Shown piece after piece: positions 1 through 6,152 of a DNA stretch of 6,152 bases (position 1 is its first letter; each line of letters begins with the position of its first letter). Source of the DNA: Proteobacteria bacterium UBA3588 (GTDB lineage: Bacteria > Pseudomonadota > Gammaproteobacteria > Thiohalomonadales > Thiohalomonadaceae); the NCBI GenBank assembly GCA_002376325.1, contig DFMR01000066.1, positions 18,030-24,181 of the forward strand, read 5' to 3'. Both the position numbers and the translations under genes were made by a program. Below the pieces are notes generated by a model. It was not told where the DNA came from. It did not search any database and was given only the letters and a program-made list of their open reading frames with translations.

Positions 1-272
1 CCCCAGCCGCCCCAGCCGCGTCCCATCATGCCTCGACCGTAACCGCCGCCCGGGCCGTAACCGCCGTAGCTCCCGTCGTCGCCGTATCTCATGCCCGGGC
101 CGTAACCGCCGCGCCCCATACCGTAGCCGTAGCCGCCGCCCATCATGCCGGGGCCGTAGCCCGGTCCGTATTGCGGCGGAGCGGTCTGGTCAGCCGCCTG
201 CGCAGCGCTCATTCCCATCGCACCGGCCAGGATCAGAGGAACACTCCATTTCATCCACGACGCGTGTTTCAT
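1..272 (-). CDS. Exported Gly/Tyr/Met-rich repeat protein (3' end outside window)
   Basis: The open frame begins at an ATG at 272 and runs without a stop to the left edge, giving the first 90 residues. A GGAGGA ribosome binding site lies about 7 nt upstream of the ATG. Residues 1-27 look like a Sec signal peptide: Lys at 2 and 8, a hydrophobic core (VPLILAGAMGM), and a likely cleavage after AQA or AQAA. The mature part from about residue 34 is almost entirely Gly, Tyr, Pro, Met and Arg, built from GYGPG, GPGMMG and GGYG units, with a lone Asp-Asp near 65. Two families fit. One is the sulfur-globule envelope proteins of sulfur-oxidising bacteria, which are small, exported and Gly/Tyr-rich. The other is a Spy/CpxP-type periplasmic protein, many of which have a GPGMMG-rich N-terminus before a helical LTXXQ domain. 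The missing C-terminus would decide. It lies 61 bp downstream of the DUF302 gene on the same strand, so co-transcription is likely. Coding and export are fairly sure; function is not. Confidence 0.75.
   Translation of the reverse strand, partial: MKHASWMKWSVPLILAGAMGMSAAQAADQTAPPQYGPGYGPGMMGGGYGYGMGRGGYGPGMRYGDDGSYGGYGPGGGYGRGMMGRGWGGW
48..111. repeat. Two copies of a 19-bp direct repeat inside the Gly-rich gene
   Basis: The same 19 bases (gcccgggccgtaaccgccg) occur at 48-66 and 93-111. The period is 45 bp, or 15 codons, so loss or gain of one unit keeps the reading frame. On the coding strand the repeat encodes the GGYGPG unit. A more diverged relative is visible around 148-170. Similar short units are expected in low-complexity structural proteins, and they may let the protein vary in length. 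Confidence 0.7.
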
Positions 273-293
273 TGCCGCATCCTCCACAGTTGT

Positions 294-308
294 GTGCCAC
301 CATGGCAC
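294..308. promoter_or_regulatory. Perfect 6-bp inverted repeat between DUF302 and Gly-rich genes
   Basis: GTGCCA at 294-299 and TGGCAC at 303-308 are exact inverted copies around a 3-nt spacer. The element sits in the 61-bp gap between the two minus-strand genes, just upstream of the ribosome binding site of the downstream gene. It could be a small operator or an mRNA processing or stability hairpin. No T-run follows on either strand, so it is not an intrinsic terminator. With only six pairs it may also be chance. Confidence 0.3.
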
Positions 309-333
309 CGGAACAGAACAAAATCGAAATACC

Positions 334-729
334 TTACGCAGCGCGCTGCAATGCGTCGCGCACGCGCTCCAGCCGGGTACGTACCTCGTCGCCGAGCGCC
401 TGCAACTGCGCACGCCCCGCCAAACCGAGCACCGCAGAGGGGTCCATGAACCCGACGACAACCTGACCGCTCTCCTCCTCGCGCACGATCACGTTGCACG
501 GCAGCAGCAGGCCGATATCCGGTTCCGCCTCCAGCGCCTGATTGGCCAGCTGCGGATTGCAGGCACCGAGGATCTTGTAGGGGCGCCGATCGATACCGAG
601 CTTGCCCTTCAGCGTCGCCGCCACGTCGATCTCGACCAGCACGCCGAAACCCTCCTTTTTCAGCTCGTCGACGGTACGGGTGACGGCGCCGTCAAAATCC
701 CCTGCGACATTTACGGTAAATCCATACAT
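334..729 (-). CDS. DUF302 domain protein
   Basis: This 131-residue protein matches the DUF302 family over nearly its full length. Visible family features are the N-terminal beta segment (residues 1-9), the GFGVLVEIDVAATLKGKLG stretch (28-45), RPYKILGACNP (49-59) and EPDIGLLLPCNV (69-80). Two Cys residues, C57 and C78, sit in the two most conserved segments. There is no signal peptide or membrane helix, so it should be cytoplasmic unless exported another way. The frame stays open upstream to 867, but the ATG at 729 is preferred because GGAGGA lies 6 nt before it and the domain starts right there. DUF302 proteins have no firmly established biochemical role. They are common in sulfur-oxidising and other proteobacteria, often beside redox or thiol genes. 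The Gly-rich exported protein follows 61 bp downstream, probably in one transcript. Confidence 0.92.
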   Translation of the reverse strand: MYGFTVNVAGDFDGAVTRTVDELKKEGFGVLVEIDVAATLKGKLGIDRRPYKILGACNPQLANQALEAEPDIGLLLPCNVIVREEESGQVVVGFMDPSAVLGLAGRAQLQALGDEVRTRLERVRDALQRAA

Positions 730-968
730 GTGATCTCCTCCTGATTGGCGAAGCCGGTGAACAGCGGGATGCCTCAACACGACGCCTGGCGCACGCCGAT
801 CATTCTCCCGCCACACTGCGATAGTTATAGTTCGCCTCTGCGAAGCTTTCTCCAACCAATCCGGCATCGCCGCAGCGGGAGTTCAAGAGACGGCGACCGA
901 CGCTCGGCGGCCAAAGAGCGCGGCGGATTTGTCGCGCAGCTCAGCCGGTCAATTTTTTGCTGGAATCG

Positions 969-1067
969 TTAGATGCGCTGGGCGGGGGGACGCAGTACGG
1001 GGGCGATCGCCAGCGCCAGCGCCAGCGCCAGCAACCAGTGGACGAAAGAGTTTCGACGAGCAGACAT
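969..1067 (-). CDS. Possible 32-residue single-membrane-helix protein
   Basis: An ATG at 1067 opens a 32-codon frame ending in TAA at 969-971. The product begins MSARRNSFVHW, continues with LLALALALAIAPVL and ends RPPAQRI. That is a basic N-terminus followed by a single hydrophobic stretch of about 15 residues, as in a small inner-membrane protein or a bare signal-anchor. Against it, no clear Shine-Dalgarno precedes the ATG, the GC-rich hexamer repeat can by itself produce a Leu-Ala run, and the frame is short enough to be chance. An in-frame stop 7 codons upstream rules out a longer form from a distant ATG. A TTGACA hexamer (1099-1104) would place transcription start very near the ATG, giving an almost leaderless message. 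I do not recognise a family. Confidence 0.3.
   Translation of the reverse strand: MSARRNSFVHWLLALALALAIAPVLRPPAQRI
1008..1031. repeat. Hexanucleotide tandem repeat (CGCCAG)x4
   Basis: Four exact head-to-tail copies of CGCCAG occupy these 24 bases, flanked by gat and by caacc. On the minus strand they read CTGGCG and encode Leu-Ala pairs in the putative small membrane protein. The six-base unit means slippage would change the helix length by two residues without shifting frame. Confidence 0.85.
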
Positions 1068-1182
1068 GATGAAGAGAGTCTGGCCTCAGTCAAGGGAATG
1101 TCAATGTCGGCGGATAGCGTTTTCCTTAAAAAAATGGGGTTATATCGCGCCTGACGCCGAATTCGCCGACACGGCGTCTCGT

Positions 1183-1202
1183 CCGGCAGGGGCTTTTGCC
1201 GG
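1183..1202 (+). promoter_or_regulatory. Hairpin in the probable leader of the CZB gene
   Basis: CCGGCA at 1183-1188 pairs exactly with TGCCGG at 1197-1202 around an 8-nt loop (ggggcttt). It lies about 65 bp before the GTG start of the zinc-binding protein. No U-run follows it on the plus strand, so it is not a standard terminator. It could shape the 5' leader or bind a regulator. I compared it by eye with common riboswitch cores, including the c-di-GMP GEMM type, and found no match. Confidence 0.25.
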
Positions 1203-1266
1203 CTCCGGAAATAGGGTTTAATCAGGCGCTCCATTACTACCGATAAGCACGAAGCGGGGAACCGAA

Positions 1267-1650
1267 GTGGCCGACGAGACGCAGGCAGGACTCAATTTCA
1301 TGAACGCCATCGAGGCACATGTCCGCTGGAAGATACGGCTGGAGGCCTATATCAACAAAACCGGCGAGGAGCAGCTCGATGCCGGCGTGGTCGGCGCCGA
1401 CGACCAATGCGTGCTCGGCAAGTGGCTGCATGGACACGGCGACGAAAAGTTCGGCGAACACCCGCTGTTTCCCGACCTAAAGACCACCCACGCCCACTTT
1501 CACCGCTGCGCGGGCGATATCATCCGCACCGTGGATGCAGGCGACCCGGAGGCGGCACGCAAGCTGCTGATGCAGGGCGATTATGCCCGCTACTCCCACC
1601 GCATCAAATCGGAGCTGGCGCGCATGTCGCTGGAGTTGGAGAGCGATTGA
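1267..1650 (+). CDS. Stand-alone chemoreceptor zinc-binding (CZB) domain protein
   Basis: The 127-residue product is essentially one CZB domain. The family's 3His/1Cys zinc site is complete: H18 in EAHVRWKIRLEAYI, C48 in the CVLGKWLHG signature (the CxLGxW motif), and H75 and H79 in HAHFH. The spacings of 30, 27 and 4 residues equal those of the zinc ligands I recall for E. coli DgcZ (H22, C52, H79, H83). CZB domains usually sit at the end of chemoreceptors or before GGDEF domains, where they sense zinc and, in some chemoreceptors, hypochlorous acid through the Cys. Here there is no attached output domain, signal peptide or membrane helix. The start is GTG at 1267, with GGGGA about 7 nt upstream; an ATG at 1300 (M12) is possible but has no ribosome binding site. 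The protein may act in trans on a receptor or cyclase. Family assignment is strong; partner and role are unknown. Confidence 0.92.
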   Translation: MADETQAGLNFMNAIEAHVRWKIRLEAYINKTGEEQLDAGVVGADDQCVLGKWLHGHGDEKFGEHPLFPDLKTTHAHFHRCAGDIIRTVDAGDPEAARKLLMQGDYARYSHRIKSELARMSLELESD

Positions 1651-1659
1651 ATATCTCCC

Positions 1660-1740
1660 AGCCAAAAAAGGCGCCGGTCGCGCCAAGTGCGGAGAATTTC
1701 GTTACGAGCCTCGGCGGTGAATTCGGCGTCTTCAGCGGTT
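1660..1740. repeat. Long imperfect inverted repeat in the convergent gap
   Basis: Two arms, roughly 1660-1694 and 1706-1740, are imperfect inverted copies around a centre near 1699. Examples of paired segments are agccaaaaaaggcgccg against cggcgtcttcagcgg, and cgccaag against ctcggcg. The text (CCGCTGAAGACGCC and CTTGGCG on the minus strand) resembles the dispersed intergenic palindromes built on GCCAAG/GACGCC that occur in many proteobacterial genomes. This would be a decayed copy, and the terminator above lies within its left arm. The family resemblance is from memory and would need a genome search. Confidence 0.4.
1664..1684 (-). terminator. Intrinsic terminator of the kinase-regulator operon
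   Basis: Read on the minus strand, a GGCGC stem (1680-1684), a 5-nt loop GACCG and the matching GCGCC (1670-1674) are followed directly by six T residues (1669-1664). This is a textbook rho-independent terminator, about 80 nt past the regulator stop codon at 1766. There is no T-run on the plus-strand side, so it should not terminate the CZB transcript efficiently. Confidence 0.75.
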
Positions 1741-1765
1741 TCGACAGATCGGGATGCAGGGGCTA

Positions 1766-3132
<1,367 letters not shown>

Positions 3133-3133
<1 letters not shown>

Positions 3134-3140
3134 TCCTCTA
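3133..3140 (-). promoter_or_regulatory. Stop/RBS/start overlap coupling kinase to regulator
   Basis: On the minus strand the kinase TAG (3140-3138) is followed by AGGA and then the regulator ATG (first base 3133). The AGAGGA that serves as ribosome binding site begins inside the kinase stop codon and touches the ATG. That spacing is shorter than optimal for free initiation. It favours re-initiation by ribosomes finishing the kinase, which would keep the two proteins in fixed ratio. Confidence 0.6.
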
Positions 3141-4910
3141 TGTCCGCACGTTGCGCGTCAAATCAAAACGCATATTGAAGCTGGCGCCACCCCACTGACT
3201 GCCGGTCACTTCGATCTCGCCGCCGTGCACCTGCACGATCTGCTGCACCACGGTCAACCCCAGCCCGATGCCGCCTTCGCGGCGGCTGAAGAACGGGTCG
3301 AAGATACGCTCACGGATCTCCGGCGCGACGCCGGGGCCGTCGTCGGCGACACATATCCATAGCGTCCCGCCGCCGCGGCGCGTGGCGACGGCCACCCGTC
3401 CGTCCTCGGGGACGAAGTGCAGCGCATTGAGCACCAGGTTGAGAATCACCTGCACGATCTGTTCGCGATCGCATTCGAACACCGGGTCGTCGGCCTCGAA
3501 TTGCCGCACCAGCCGCACGCTGCCCTTTTGCGCTTTCGATTCCAGCAGGTTGAGTACATTATCGATGATGGCGTGCAGGTCGTGCGCCTTGAACACCGGC
3601 GGCTTGGGGCTGGCGCACTCCAGCAGCATCGTCACCAGCCGGTTGAGCCGTTCGGTTTCACTGACGATGTAACCGATCAACTCGCGTTCGCTGTCGCTCA
3701 GATCCGATTGCCGTTCCAGCAGCTGCGCCGAGCTGCGGACGATACCCAGCGGCGTGCGCACCTCGTGCGCCATGGTCGCCGCCATCTCGCCGACCACGGC
3801 CAGCTTGCCGGCGCGCACGACCTGCTCGCGCGAGCGCTCCAACGCCTCGATCATCTGCGCGAAGGCGCGATTGAGTTCGCCGACCTCGGTGAGGGTGGTG
3901 GTCGACAGCGGCGGTTGTGTCGTCACCCCCTGACGGAACAGGCGGGTGAATGCGGTCAGCTCGGTGATCGGCTGCGCGATGCGGCTGGCCAGCCGCGACG
4001 AGATCCACACCGCGGCCGCCAGGGTGAACAGCAACAGTCCCGACATCGCCCACAACAGGTGCCAGACCGGGCGAAACGAGACGCTGGTCGGCTCGACCAT
4101 CAACAGGTGCCAGCCGAGCCCCGGGAAGCGCTGGTAACCGGCGGCCGTCGCCGCGCCCACCAGCAGCGAGCGATAGCCCAGGGCGGCACCGTCGTGGATG
4201 TAGGTGACGGCGCCGGCGCGGGGCACGTTCCAGCGCTTGAGGTTCAGCTGCGACAGCACCAGGCGATCGCGCAGTGTTTGCGATGCGCCGATCACGTGTC
4301 CCTCCGCGTCCAGCAGTACCGCGCTGCGCGGCCCGCCCGCCACCGCCTTGTCGAGCAGATCCAATACCGCATCCCAATTCAGCATGGCGTAGAGGTTGCC
4401 GATATTGCCGCTGCCGAAGGCGTTGGGGATCGCGGTGCGCAACGCCACCACATTTCCCTGTTGCGCCGAAACCGGCGCCAGCAGCACGTCGTCCAGCCCC
4501 ATGCCGGGCACCTTGCGCCAGCCGCTGATGGTCGGTTGTTGCCGCCCGATGAGCGCCGGATCGCTTGCGGCGACGATACGTCCCGCACGGTCGGTGCAGA
4601 ACAACGCCTGGTAGACCGTGCCCTGCCCGGTGCGCAGGTCGGAGAGAAAGTGTGACAGGCGTTTGTCCACGTCGTTGACGCGAATGTCCTGCATCACCTC
4701 GATATTGCGCCAGACCCGCACGTTCTCCAGTTGTGAGAACAGGAAGGTGTCGATACGCTGCATTACCGAGCTCGCGCCGAACTGCAAATTGTTCGCGATC
4801 TCGCCCTGAAGCGCCCGGCGAAACTGAAAGAACGACAGCGCCGCCATCACCACGATGGAACCCAGCACCATCCAGAAAAAGGCGCGCAACAGCGCCGTGC
4901 GTATCGTCAC
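3138..4910 (-). CDS. Membrane-bound sensor histidine kinase
   Basis: This 590-residue inner-membrane kinase has a first helix at about 10-28, a periplasmic region of roughly 250 residues (33-280) with a double-Cache look (e.g. YQALFCTDRAGRIVAASDP at 100-118), and a second helix at about 284-304. A HAMP linker follows (about 305-360). The dimerisation domain carries the phosphorylated H382 in TMAHEVRTPLG. The ATPase domain shows the N box (N491, N495 in NLVLNAL), G1 DDGPG (523-527), F box FDPFF (537-541) and G2 GGIGLGL (546-552). All catalytic motifs are intact, in the NtrB/ZraS-like style typical of partners of sigma-54 activators. The start is GTG at 4910, with CAGGG about 7 nt upstream; it places a short basic segment before the first helix as expected. 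It is first in the operon, and its TAG stop overlaps the ribosome binding site of the regulator. Double-Cache sensors often bind small organic acids or amino acids, but the ligand here cannot be read from sequence. Confidence 0.95.
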   Translation of the reverse strand: MTIRTALLRAFFWMVLGSIVVMAALSFFQFRRALQGEIANNLQFGASSVMQRIDTFLFSQLENVRVWRNIEVMQDIRVNDVDKRLSHFLSDLRTGQGTVYQALFCTDRAGRIVAASDPALIGRQQPTISGWRKVPGMGLDDVLLAPVSAQQGNVVALRTAIPNAFGSGNIGNLYAMLNWDAVLDLLDKAVAGGPRSAVLLDAEGHVIGASQTLRDRLVLSQLNLKRWNVPRAGAVTYIHDGAALGYRSLLVGAATAAGYQRFPGLGWHLLMVEPTSVSFRPVWHLLWAMSGLLLFTLAAAVWISSRLASRIAQPITELTAFTRLFRQGVTTQPPLSTTTLTEVGELNRAFAQMIEALERSREQVVRAGKLAVVGEMAATMAHEVRTPLGIVRSSAQLLERQSDLSDSERELIGYIVSETERLNRLVTMLLECASPKPPVFKAHDLHAIIDNVLNLLESKAQKGSVRLVRQFEADDPVFECDREQIVQVILNLVLNALHFVPEDGRVAVATRRGGGTLWICVADDGPGVAPEIRERIFDPFFSRREGGIGLGLTVVQQIVQVHGGEIEVTGSQWGGASFNMRFDLTRNVRT

Positions 4911-4974
4911 CGCCGCGCCCTGTCTCGATTCATTTTCGGTTAACGCCCGTCATCGCGTGAATAAGCCCTGTGTT

Positions 4975-4992
4975 ATCGGCCGGTTGGCCGAT
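4975..4992. promoter_or_regulatory. 18-bp palindrome, candidate regulator-binding site
   Basis: ATCGGCC (4975-4981) and GGCCGAT (4986-4992) are exact inverted repeats around the 4-nt spacer ggtt. It lies in the 204-bp divergent region between the kinase and the porin-like gene, 13 bp upstream of the candidate -24 element. A dimeric Fis-type helix-turn-helix protein such as the neighbouring response regulator would bind a dyad of this kind. Its centre is near -47 for the porin promoter, closer than usual for a sigma-54 enhancer site. It might instead serve autoregulation of the kinase operon, or another factor. Confidence 0.45.
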
Positions 4993-5005
4993 GCCCATGC
5001 GTCGA

Positions 5006-5019
5006 GGCTGGTATTTTGC
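5006..5019 (+). promoter_or_regulatory. Candidate sigma-54 (-24/-12) promoter for porin-like gene
   Basis: GG at 5006-5007 and GC at 5018-5019 are separated by exactly 10 bases, and the context GGCTGG-N4-TTGC matches the consensus TGGCACG-N4-TTGC at the most conserved positions (GGC and TTGC). The leading T and the central AC of the -24 box are not matched. Predicted transcription would begin near 5031, giving a leader of about 84 nt before the ATG at 5115. A sigma-54 activator gene is encoded divergently next door, which supports the call. No convincing sigma-70 promoter was seen for this gene. Confidence 0.5.
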
Positions 5020-5043
5020 GGACATCCTCGTTAAAGTCACCGC

Positions 5044-5059
5044 GTCCGCCAGGCCGGAC
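5044..5059 (+). promoter_or_regulatory. Small hairpin in the predicted porin leader
   Basis: GTCCG (5044-5048) and CGGAC (5055-5059) are inverted copies around a 6-nt loop. It lies downstream of the predicted sigma-54 start and would form in the 5' leader. It may affect mRNA stability or translation of a gene that lacks a clear Shine-Dalgarno, or may be chance in such GC-rich sequence. Confidence 0.2.
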
Positions 5060-5114
5060 ATTGTACTGTTATCCCGCCACGCCGGTCGCCACCGCCACGA
5101 TACCGCCCTACAAC

Positions 5115-6152
5115 ATGACAGATCCCGCATCCATCGTAAAACGTCTTGCCGCCGCGCTCCTCACGGCGCTGGCGGCGCTGGCCGGCCCGGCTCCGGCGCA
5201 GGCCGCCGGCAACGGCGATGCCTGGCGACACCTGCCTTATCAGCTCGGCCAGGGGCTCTATTTTCCGCAGCAGGGGCTGCGCATCGGCGGCTACATCAGC
5301 AGCCACTATTACGATCTTCACGGACAGACCGCCACCCTCAATTTGCACGACCTGAGCCTGTTCATCACCAAACAGGTCGGGACCCGCTGGCAGCTGTTCT
5401 CGGAGGCGGAGATCGACGATGCCGTGACGGTCACCGACCAAGGCGCCAACCACGACAGCGCCGAGTTCGACATCGAACGCCTCTATGCGGACTACCACGC
5501 CCGCCAGGGCGTGACGTTGCGGTTCGGAAAATTCCTCACCCCTGTGGGGCAGTGGAACCTGATCCATGCGGACCCGCTGGTGTGGACCGTCTCGCGCCCG
5601 CTGACGACCTCGGCGGCCTTCTCCCGTCACGCCACCGGCGCGATGGTCTACGGCAGCATTCCCATCCGTCAGAACGACCTCGATTACTGGCTGTTTCTGG
5701 ACGACAGCGAACAGCTCACCCCTTCGCGGCGCCACGACCTCGCCTTTACCACCGACGGCGCGTCCAGTCCGCTGCAGAACGACTTCAACCATGCGGCCGG
5801 CGCGCGACTGCTCTACCACCTGTTCGACGACAGAGTGAGTCTCGGCGCCTCCCTGCTCGACTTTGAGTTCAGGGAACCGGAACAGCAATACCGCCTCATC
5901 GGCGTCGATTTCGGCTGGTCGACCCGCTATGCCGACCTCAGCGGCGAAGCCGTCTATCGCACCCGCAGGAATACCGGCAGCGTCGACGAGCGCGGCGGTT
6001 TCGTGCAGGCGGTGATCCCGTTGCGGCAGCGGCTCTACCTGGTGGGACGTTACGAGCGGTACAAGACCGCCGTAATAGCGCAGACCACCACGATCAACAC
6101 GCTCGGGGTCAACTACCGGCTGCGTCCGACCGTCTCGTTCAAGGTCGAATAT
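5115..6152 (+). CDS. Outer-membrane beta-barrel (porin-like) protein, 3' end outside window
   Basis: The frame is open from ATG 5115 to the right edge, 346 codons without a stop. Residues 1-30 are a Sec signal peptide (K9 and R10, then LAAALLTALAALA, with a likely cleavage after APAQA). The mature protein has the alternating aromatic/polar strands of an outer-membrane barrel. Examples are LRIGGYISSHYYDL (55-68), RWQLFSEAEID (91-101), FDIERLYADYHA (118-129), VTLRFGKFLTPVGQWN (133-148), RLYLVGRYERY (306-316) and NTLGVNYRLRP (328-338). The RFGKFLTPVGQWN segment is typical of porins that resemble the phosphate-selective O/P group, but I cannot assign a substrate. No strong Shine-Dalgarno precedes the ATG; a TTG 54 bp upstream is in frame but would spoil the signal peptide. 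The gene is divergent from the kinase-regulator pair and behind a possible sigma-54 promoter, so it is a likely regulatory target. Long frames on the opposite strand and in the other forward frame here are shadows. Confidence 0.85.
   Translation, partial: MTDPASIVKRLAAALLTALAALAGPAPAQAAGNGDAWRHLPYQLGQGLYFPQQGLRIGGYISSHYYDLHGQTATLNLHDLSLFITKQVGTRWQLFSEAEIDDAVTVTDQGANHDSAEFDIERLYADYHARQGVTLRFGKFLTPVGQWNLIHADPLVWTVSRPLTTSAAFSRHATGAMVYGSIPIRQNDLDYWLFLDDSEQLTPSRRHDLAFTTDGASSPLQNDFNHAAGARLLYHLFDDRVSLGASLLDFEFREPEQQYRLIGVDFGWSTRYADLSGEAVYRTRRNTGSVDERGGFVQAVIPLRQRLYLVGRYERYKTAVIAQTTTINTLGVNYRLRPTVSFKVEY

Larger units (their letters stand above)
730..1266. other. 537-bp region, mainly non-coding, between DUF302 and CZB genes
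   Basis: This is a divergent region: DUF302 is read leftward from 729 and the CZB gene rightward from 1267. Open frames here on both strands are short, start without ribosome binding sites and resemble no family, apart from the micro-ORF at 969-1067. On the minus strand a TATAAC at 824-829 could be a -10 box for DUF302, but no good -35 lies at 16-18 bp. A perfect TTGACA occurs on the minus strand at 1099-1104, with only a poor -10 (CAGACT) 16 bp downstream. An AT-rich patch at 1120-1146 is the likeliest place for promoters of the divergent genes. I see no tRNA, convincing terminator or insertion sequence in it. Confidence 0.5.

Noticed and set aside
840..853. GG-N10-GC on the minus strand upstream of DUF302 as a sigma-54 promoter
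   Set aside because: The -12 part reads TCGC rather than TTGC and the -24 box matches only at TGG, which is too weak to claim.
730..867. N-terminal extension of the DUF302 gene to an ATG at 867
   Set aside because: The added 46 residues have no domain or signal character, while the ATG at 729 has a strong Shine-Dalgarno and marks the start of the conserved domain.
745..972. Plus-strand 75-codon frame in the divergent gap
   Set aside because: It lacks a ribosome binding site, its composition is like random GC-rich DNA, and it resembles no family.
1137..1150. GG-N10-GC spacing upstream of the CZB gene as a sigma-54 promoter
   Set aside because: Only the GG and GC dinucleotides match. The TT before GC and the rest of the -24 box are absent, so it is likely chance in GC-rich sequence.
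3417..4655. Long plus-strand open frame (412 codons) across the kinase gene
   Set aside because: It is antisense to a kinase with every catalytic motif intact, has a His/Arg/Gln-rich composition with no recognisable domain, and follows from GC-rich codon use on the other strand.
4970..5866. Plus-strand open frame (298 codons) overlapping the porin-like gene in another frame
   Set aside because: Its product is Arg/Pro/Ala-rich shadow sequence and would begin upstream of the palindrome and the predicted promoter. The frame from 5115 gives a credible exported barrel.
5037..5888. Minus-strand open frame (283 codons) opposite the porin-like gene
   Set aside because: The opposite strand encodes a signal peptide and regular beta strands. 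This frame has no family resemblance and would overlap the divergent promoter region.

Overview
The window is GC-rich chromosomal DNA. Its domain types and codon use fit a gammaproteobacterium, possibly a sulfur-oxidising lineage; that assignment is inference, because there is no rRNA or other marker gene. It carries seven confident or partly confident protein-coding genes, one possible micro-ORF, one good intrinsic terminator and a candidate sigma-54 promoter. No mobile element, CRISPR array or RNA gene was found.

Left part (1-1067, all on the minus strand, read right to left): a possible 32-residue single-helix protein (969-1067), a DUF302 protein with a strong ribosome binding site (334-729), then an exported Gly/Tyr/Met-rich repeat protein that runs off the left edge (1-272). 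The last two are 61 bp apart and probably co-transcribed. Position 730-1266 is mostly non-coding apart from the micro-ORF.

Middle (1267-1650, plus strand): a free-standing zinc-binding CZB-domain protein with all four metal ligands at canonical spacing. It converges on the two-component operon. The 115-bp gap between them holds an intrinsic terminator for the minus strand, inside a longer degenerate inverted repeat.

Right part (1766-6152): a membrane histidine kinase (3138-4910) and an NtrC-family sigma-54 response regulator (1766-3133) form a tightly coupled minus-strand operon. Divergent from it, an outer-membrane beta-barrel/porin-like gene (5115 to the right edge) is preceded by a GG-N10-GC element resembling a -24/-12 sigma-54 promoter and by an 18-bp palindrome. 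The simplest reading is a sensory module: the kinase senses a periplasmic ligand, phosphorylates the activator, and the activator drives the neighbouring outer-membrane channel gene from a sigma-54 promoter. The proteins are clear; the ligand, the regulatory link and the transported substrate are inferred or unknown.
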